From: Gammaproteobacteria bacterium
GTDB lineage: Bacteria > Pseudomonadota > Gammaproteobacteria > Steroidobacterales > Steroidobacteraceae
Length of the DNA stretch: 16,391 nucleotides
Direction of reading: 5' to 3'
Assembly: GCA_030043215.1 (NCBI GenBank)
Contig: JASHYG010000028.1
Span: 1 to 16,391, forward strand
The position numbers were made by a program, and so were the translations under genes. Below, piece by piece: positions 12,442 to 16,391 of this stretch (the first letter of the stretch is position 1; every line of letters starts with the position of its first letter). Under the pieces are notes generated by a model that made no database searches, had not been told where the DNA came from, and saw only the letters and a list, made by a program, of their open reading frames with translations.

Positions 12442-14274
12442 ATGACGGTGCACGCGAGCGCGATGCGAGGTGCCGAGGGGTTCGATCGGCTCGCAGGCCT
12501 TGCGACGCTGCCGGAGCTCCTCGAGTGGCGCATTGCCCGAACGCCGTCAAGGGAAGCCTATCGCCAGTTCGAGGGCAGCGGATGGGTCAGTTATTCCTGG
12601 GTGGACGTTGGGCGGCAGGTCGGTGCCTGGCGCCGGGCGCTGCGCGCGGAGAGTCTGCCGTCGGGTGCACGGATCGGCATTCTGGTCGGCAACGGCCTCG
12701 CGCACGTCTACATGGACCAGGCCGCGCTGTCCCTCGGCTTCGTTCCGGTGCCCATGCACGTGGTGGACAACCCGGAAAGCCTGGCCTACGTCCTCTCCGA
12801 CAGCGGGGCTTCACTGCTGTTTGTGGAATCGGCAGCGCGGTGGAAGGCGCTCGAGCCCTTGAAGGAGCGCATGCCCTCACTGCGCCGCGTCGTTTATCTC
12901 GGCGCGGAGGAGCCGCAGCTCGAGCCGCTGGCGCGGTCGCTCGCTCCGTGGCTCGCGGCGGCGGCCTCGAGCGCTGCAGCCGTGGAGCCTGTGCCGATCG
13001 ACGCCGAATCGCTTGCCGCGATCGTTTATACCTCGGGCACGACGGGACGCCCGAAAGGCGTGATGCTCTCGCACCGGAACATACTCTCCAATGTCCAGTC
13101 GGTGATGGAGGCCATACCGGTTCTCCCGACCGATCTATTCCTCTCATTCTTGCCGCTCTCCCACACCCTGGAGCGCACCGCCGGGTACTACCTTCCGATC
13201 GCCGCCGGCGCCGCGGTGGCGTTCTCCCGCGCGGTGTCCAAGCTGGCGGAGGATTTCCAAGCGATTCGTCCGACCGTACTCATCTCCGTCCCGCGTATCT
13301 ATGAGCGGGCGTACGGGGCGCTGCTGGATTCGTTGGAGCATCGACCCGTCAGCCGAGCGGTGTTCGCTTGGGCCGTGAGCGCGGGATGGCGACGGTTCGA
13401 ACGTGTGCACGGGCTCGCCACTTCGGGAGGCCGGTCTTCGCGGCTGTTCGAAGGGGTGCTCGATCGGTGGCTCGCAGCGCGGGTTCGGGCGCGTTTCGGC
13501 GGCCGCTTACGCGCTGCGGTCACGGGCGGTGCGCCTCTGGCACCTCACGTCTCGCACGCGTTCCTCGCGTTCGGCGTCCCGATGCTGGAGGGTTACGGGC
13601 TCACGGAGGCTGCCCCAGTCATCGCGTGCAACACACTGACTGACAACGCGCCGGGCTCCGTCGGTCGCCCCCTTCCGGGCGTGGAGGTGAGAATCGGAGA
13701 TCAGGCGGAGCTTCTGGTGCGGGGACCCAATGTGATGCTCGGCTACTGGCAGCGACCCGAGGAGACCGCGCGTGCGATCGGACCGGACGGCTGGCTTCAC
13801 ACGGGCGACCAGGCGCAACTGGTCGCTGGCCGCATCGTGATCAGGGGCCGGTTGAAGGACATCATCGTAACCTCCACCGGTGAGAAGATCGCACCGGTCG
13901 ATCTGGAGACGGCGATTCTCGGCGACACCGTGTTCGAGCAGGTGATGGTGATCGGAGAAGGTCGCCCCTACATCGCAGCGCTCGCCGTCCTCAATCGCGA
14001 GAGCTGGGCTCGCGAGGCGCAACGGCTCGGGCTCGATCCCGGACACTCCGCAAGCCTTCGATCGGCGGCCGCTCTCCAGTGGGCGCTCGGCCGCATCGCG
14101 GCGGCGGTGCGGGATTATCCGGCGTACGCCCGGCCCCGGGCCGTGTTTCTCAGCACCGAGGTCTGGACGGTCGGCGAAGGACTCGTTACCCCGACCCAGA
14201 AGCCCAAGCGACCGGCGCTCGAGGCGCGATTTGCATCCGCGATCGCAGAGCTGTATCGCGGCCATCTCTCCTGA
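12442..14274 (+). CDS. Long-chain fatty acid--CoA ligase (AMP-forming), FadD15-like
   Basis: A 610-residue member of the ANL superfamily, which activates carboxylic acids via an acyl-AMP to acyl-CoA. Core motifs in order are A3 IVYTSGTTGRPKGVMLSHRN (194-213), FLPLSHTLER (236-245), A5 GYGLTEAAPVI (384-394), A7 GWLHTGD (450-456), A8 RGRLKDIIVTSTGEKIAP (468-485) and an A10-like LVTPTQKPKRP (581-591, candidate lysine Lys587). The LPLSHTLER and TSTGEKIAP forms fit the long-chain, ACSL/FadD15-type branch, which has a long C-terminal insert before A10. The acyl specificity cannot be read here. The start at 12442 is chosen because GGAGGA lies 11 bases upstream; a TTG at 12415 is in frame but lacks a site. 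The downstream gene is convergent with a 92-base gap and no clear terminator. Confidence 0.92.
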   Translation: MTVHASAMRGAEGFDRLAGLATLPELLEWRIARTPSREAYRQFEGSGWVSYSWVDVGRQVGAWRRALRAESLPSGARIGILVGNGLAHVYMDQAALSLGFVPVPMHVVDNPESLAYVLSDSGASLLFVESAARWKALEPLKERMPSLRRVVYLGAEEPQLEPLARSLAPWLAAAASSAAAVEPVPIDAESLAAIVYTSGTTGRPKGVMLSHRNILSNVQSVMEAIPVLPTDLFLSFLPLSHTLERTAGYYLPIAAGAAVAFSRAVSKLAEDFQAIRPTVLISVPRIYERAYGALLDSLEHRPVSRAVFAWAVSAGWRRFERVHGLATSGGRSSRLFEGVLDRWLAARVRARFGGRLRAAVTGGAPLAPHVSHAFLAFGVPMLEGYGLTEAAPVIACNTLTDNAPGSVGRPLPGVEVRIGDQAELLVRGPNVMLGYWQRPEETARAIGPDGWLHTGDQAQLVAGRIVIRGRLKDIIVTSTGEKIAPVDLETAILGDTVFEQVMVIGEGRPYIAALAVLNRESWAREAQRLGLDPGHSASLRSAAALQWALGRIAAAVRDYPAYARPRAVFLSTEVWTVGEGLVTPTQKPKRPALEARFASAIAELYRGHLS

Positions 14275-14366
14275 GGAGGGCGCAGCGGATCGGGTCAGTA
14301 ACTTCCACGACTCGCCGGACATCGCCGATGTGACCTCCTACGTTCCACGATCCGGGCTGGGTCCCC

Positions 14367-14837
14367 TCAAGCGGGCCGGAACATCGTTACGGAGATCTCA
14401 CTGCGAACCGCGCTCAGGTGCTCGTGTACGAGATCTTTGGCGATCTCTGCGACGATGGTCGCCTGCACGCTCTGCGGCAGTATCTCGCGCAGGATGCCGA
14501 GAAAGCGCGGTGGCGAGATGATGACCAGCCGATCGAAGTGCGCCTGTTGCCGGGCACGAACGAGGACCTCCGCAATGTGTCGCGCGAAGATCTCGGCTTC
14601 GTGGTCGCGCGCACTGCGCTCCCCGCCCGCACCGTGGCGTGCGGTGGCGCCCCGACGGTGATCCTGAAGAGGCGCGTGATCGAACACCCGTCCCGGGCGA
14701 TCGCTCGTGAGATCTTGCTCGTGCAGGCGTGATTCAGGGTGTGCGAGGCGTCCGGCGAATTCCAACTCGCCATGGAAGTGGTTCAGATCGTAGAAGGTCG
14801 CCTCGCACCGATCGGCGACGACGATTCTGACGCGCAT
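14367..14837 (-). CDS. Host attachment family protein
   Basis: A 156-residue protein that fits the bacterial 'protein required for attachment to host cells' family. Features are the opening RIVVADRCEATFYDL (4-18), the charged middle with HPESRLHEQDLTSDRPGRVFD (33-53), DHEAEIFARHIAEVL (78-92), FDRLVIISPPRFLGILRE (101-118) and a C-terminal EIAKDLVHEHL (131-141). The family is named from an Agrobacterium phenotype and is related to release-factor-like folds. Most members occur in free-living bacteria near stress genes, so the name should not be read as evidence of host contact. The start at 14837 has a perfect AGGAGG six bases upstream. A 12-bp palindrome lies immediately before that site. It is divergent from the Usp gene and convergent with the acyl-CoA ligase. 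Confidence 0.82.
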   Translation of the reverse strand: MRVRIVVADRCEATFYDLNHFHGELEFAGRLAHPESRLHEQDLTSDRPGRVFDHAPLQDHRRGATARHGAGGERSARDHEAEIFARHIAEVLVRARQQAHFDRLVIISPPRFLGILREILPQSVQATIVAEIAKDLVHEHLSAVRSEISVTMFRPA

Positions 14838-14855
14838 CGACTACCTCCTGAACTT

Positions 14856-14884
14856 CGCACGAACACAGCTCGTGTGTTCGTGCG
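14856..14884. repeat. Perfect 12-bp inverted repeat in the host-attachment/usp intergenic region
   Basis: The left arm CGCACGAACACA (14856-14867) and right arm TGTGTTCGTGCG (14873-14884) are exact reverse complements with a 5-base spacer. It lies between divergent genes, so it does not end a known transcript and has no T-run. It could be an operator for one or both genes. It could also be a hairpin in the 5' leader of the minus-strand mRNA, since it ends about six bases before the AGGAGG of the host-attachment gene. Confidence 0.75.
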
Positions 14885-14900
14885 CTCATTGAGCTCCGCG

Positions 14901-14933
14901 ATCCGCATGTCTCCAATCCGTAGCAATGCGGAT
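14901..14933. repeat. Second inverted repeat, 8-bp arms, upstream of usp
   Basis: ATCCGCAT (14901-14908) and ATGCGGAT (14926-14933) are perfect reverse complements with a 17-base spacer. The half-site separation (about 25 bases centre to centre) would suit two dimer half-sites on one face of DNA. It lies 54 bases before the Usp start codon. It is shorter than the neighbouring 12-bp palindrome and more likely to be chance. Confidence 0.5.
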
Positions 14934-14987
14934 GCGTGGCCCGCAGACAGGGTGTTATGAAAGAAACGCGAACAGCGGAGTGTCTCC

Positions 14988-15890
14988 ATGGAACGAATCG
15001 AATCGATCCTCGTGATCATCGGTGATGACGAACGTGAGCGACAGACGCTCGTGAAGGGGGTGACTCTCGCGCGGCTTCTTCACGCTCGCTTGGAGCTCTT
15101 TCAGTGCAACGCGGACGTCGCCTTCTTTCAGCGCCATCAGTATGAGACGAGTGCGGCGCAAACGGCACAGGCGCGGTGCGCCGTTGAATCCCGTGAGCGC
15201 CTGCAGGCGCTCTGGCAGTCCCTTGCGGTCCACGATATTCCGGTTGCGATCGATGGCGCCTGCGAGAGTCCGGAGTACGAGAGCATCGTTCGCAAGGCGG
15301 GGCGTTGCCGGGCCGACCTGGTGATTCGCGGGTTGCGTGCAGCGCGCAACGGTGGCGGAGAAATCGCAGGTGCGAGCGATTGGGACCTCGTGCGTGCCTG
15401 CCCGGTGCCGCTCCTGCTGACCCGCGGACGGATGTGGGGGAGAGGATTGCGGGTCGCGGCGGCTGTCGACATCTCAGACGATGAGGCTCCCGCGCTCACC
15501 CGCTCGATTCTGACCTGCGCGAGGCAGCTGACTGCCGCCGGATCGGGCAGCCTGGAGATCCTTTATGCAGACCCATTCGAGGGGTCGGCGCCACAGGCGC
15601 TCAGAGCGTACCACGCCAGGTTCTCCGAGCGAGCCTGGGAGGCGGATGTCGATCCGGCGGGACTGCACATCCTCCCCGGAGAGCCGGCGACCGTTATCCC
15701 GGAGTTCGCGGCGCATCGCGCTTACGATCTTCTCGTGAGCGGAGCGCTGACGCACCGCAAGTCCCTGACGGCGCTCGTCGGGACGCTGACGGGCCGACTC
15801 ATGGAGATGCTCGATGCGGACCTCCTGCTCGTCAAGGTCTCTCCGGATCGCGCAATCCGGACCCGGCGACTGCACGGGTCGGGCGGTTGA
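14988..15890 (+). CDS. Universal stress protein, tandem UspE-like
   Basis: A 300-residue protein with two Usp domains (about 5-146 and 153-285), as in E. coli UspE (316). The first half ends DWDLVRACPVPLLLTRG (131-147), the UspE-type pattern DW-L-R-CP-P. The second ends with DADLLLVKVSPD (276-287). Usp proteins are cytosolic and support survival under starvation and energy limits. In neither half do I see a clean G-x2-G-x9-G-S/T ATP-binding loop: the second reads SGALTHRKSLTALVGTLTG (251-269). So it is probably not a classical ATP-binding Usp. The start at 14988 has GGAG seven bases upstream. The two palindromes upstream are candidate control sites. A tiny ORF and a phosphorylase gene follow on the same strand at short spacing, suggesting an operon. 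Confidence 0.88.
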   Translation: MERIESILVIIGDDERERQTLVKGVTLARLLHARLELFQCNADVAFFQRHQYETSAAQTAQARCAVESRERLQALWQSLAVHDIPVAIDGACESPEYESIVRKAGRCRADLVIRGLRAARNGGGEIAGASDWDLVRACPVPLLLTRGRMWGRGLRVAAAVDISDDEAPALTRSILTCARQLTAAGSGSLEILYADPFEGSAPQALRAYHARFSERAWEADVDPAGLHILPGEPATVIPEFAAHRAYDLLVSGALTHRKSLTALVGTLTGRLMEMLDADLLLVKVSPDRAIRTRRLHGSGG

Positions 15891-15899
15891 GGGTAACCG

Positions 15900-16016
15900 A
15901 TGACGGCGGGGTACATTACCGTCGGCAGCGAGATGCTCGAGGCGCTCTTGAAAGGCTCGGGAGAGGCGAGCGTGGGGACGGTGGAAGCGGTCCGCAGAAT
16001 GCGCGCCGCGGCGTGA
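15900..16016 (+). CDS. Possible 38-residue small protein between usp and glgP
   Basis: A short frame reads MTAGYITVGSEMLEALLKGS and continues to VRRMRAAA, then stops at 16014-16016. It starts 10 bases after the usp stop with GAGGG in between, and ends 14 bases before the phosphorylase start, so its fit in the gap is tight. The middle could form an amphipathic helix. I know no family for it. It could equally be non-coding spacer that happens to stay open at this GC content. Confidence 0.3.
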   Translation: MTAGYITVGSEMLEALLKGSGEASVGTVEAVRRMRAAA

Positions 16017-16029
16017 CCAGGAGAGGAGA

Positions 16030-16391
16030 ATGGAAGGATCGGCACCCCCTGAGCTCGGTTCGGGCGAGCTTGCGACGTTTCGCGCGCTGACGGAGCTCGC
16101 TCTCGATCTGCGCTGGTCCTGGAGTCATGGAGCAGACGAGCTCTGGAGGCGGCTCGAGGGGACGATCTGGGAGCGGACGCGTAACCCGTGGGTCGTCCTG
16201 CAGGCGGTCTCGCGGGAGGATCTCGCGCGACTCCTCGGCGATACGGAGTTTCGAGCGAAGGTCGACGGGCTGCTACGCGAGGCGCAGGTGGCGCGGGAGA
16301 GACGTAGCTGGTTCGAGCAGATGCACGGATCCACCTCCGTCGGTCGAATCGCCTATTTCAGCATGGAGTTCATGCTGAGCGAGGGACTGCC
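16030..16391 (+). CDS. glgP: Glycogen/alpha-glucan phosphorylase, N-terminal part (runs off the window)
   Basis: The frame opens at ATG 16030 and stays open to the window end, giving 120 complete residues of an expected 700-850. It resembles the bacterial alpha-glucan phosphorylase branch (GT35, with the DUF3417-type N-terminus): LALDLRWSWSHGADELWRRL (23-42), NPWVVLQAVS (52-61), then RIAYFSMEFMLSEGLP (105-120), matching the family's IAYFS-EF-L-E-LP. The enzyme releases glucose 1-phosphate from glycogen with a pyridoxal phosphate cofactor; that site lies outside the window. The start is supported by GGAG six bases upstream within AGGAGAGGAG (16019-16028). It probably belongs to the same transcript as usp. 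Glucose 1-phosphate from it would feed the phosphofructokinase coded nearby. Confidence 0.88.
   Translation, partial: MEGSAPPELGSGELATFRALTELALDLRWSWSHGADELWRRLEGTIWERTRNPWVVLQAVSREDLARLLGDTEFRAKVDGLLREAQVARERRSWFEQMHGSTSVGRIAYFSMEFMLSEGL

Noticed and set aside
12408..13304. A 298-residue plus-strand frame overlapping the start of the acyl-CoA ligase
   Set aside because: The overlapping frame holds all ANL motifs; this one is Gly/Arg/Ala-rich with no motif.
13507..14322. A 271-residue minus-strand frame opposite the ligase C-terminus
   Set aside because: Antisense shadow without domain signals.
1..16391. Mobile elements, tRNA/rRNA genes or CRISPR arrays
   Set aside because: I saw no transposase or integrase motifs, regular repeats with spacers, or tRNA-like folds; the gaps are short and the genes look native in composition.

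Overview
The window looks like a chromosomal segment of a high-GC bacterium, most likely a pseudomonadote. I judge this from gene content: a PatZ-type acetyltransferase, an LdtD/MepK-like pair of cell-wall enzymes, a PPK2 and a UspE-like protein. Dense third-position G/C and strong purine-rich Shine-Dalgarno sites fit this. I could not run any search, so the phylum is an inference. I see no insertion sequence, integrase, tRNA, rRNA or CRISPR array.

Layout: 220-3608 (+) holds a large acyl-CoA-synthetase/GNAT fusion (protein lysine acetyltransferase family) and an overlapping small membrane protein of unknown function. 3625-5320 (-) holds a MgtC/DUF4010-type membrane protein whose gene overlaps the end of a CBS-pair protein gene. 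5471-8622 (+) holds a second CBS-pair protein, a PPK2 polyphosphate:nucleotide phosphotransferase and an L,D-transpeptidase. 8638-12230 (-) reads, in transcription order, Hsp20, a DUF2934 protein, 6-phosphofructokinase, two tandem CBS-pair proteins and a Tat-exported MepK/YcbK-like peptidase. 12442-14274 (+) is a long-chain acyl-CoA ligase. 14367-14837 (-) is a host-attachment-family protein, and 14838-14987 is a divergent control region with two inverted repeats. 14988-16391 (+) holds a UspE-like protein, a possible 38-residue ORF and the start of a glycogen/alpha-glucan phosphorylase that runs off the right end.

Taken together, this looks like an energy-stress and survival island. Polyphosphate (PPK2), glycogen (phosphorylase) and glycolysis (PFK) supply energy. 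Four small CBS proteins are plausible adenylate sensors. Protein acetylation and acyl-CoA chemistry (Pat-like protein, acyl-CoA ligase), protein protection (Hsp20, Usp) and 3-3 cross-link remodelling of peptidoglycan (Ldt plus MepK) complete the set. Each family is known. The least explained points are the repeated placement of single-domain CBS proteins beside different effectors, an acetyltransferase that keeps acyl-CoA-synthetase residues lost in the enteric enzyme, an Asp-to-Asn change in the PFK active site, and the palindromes before the stress genes.
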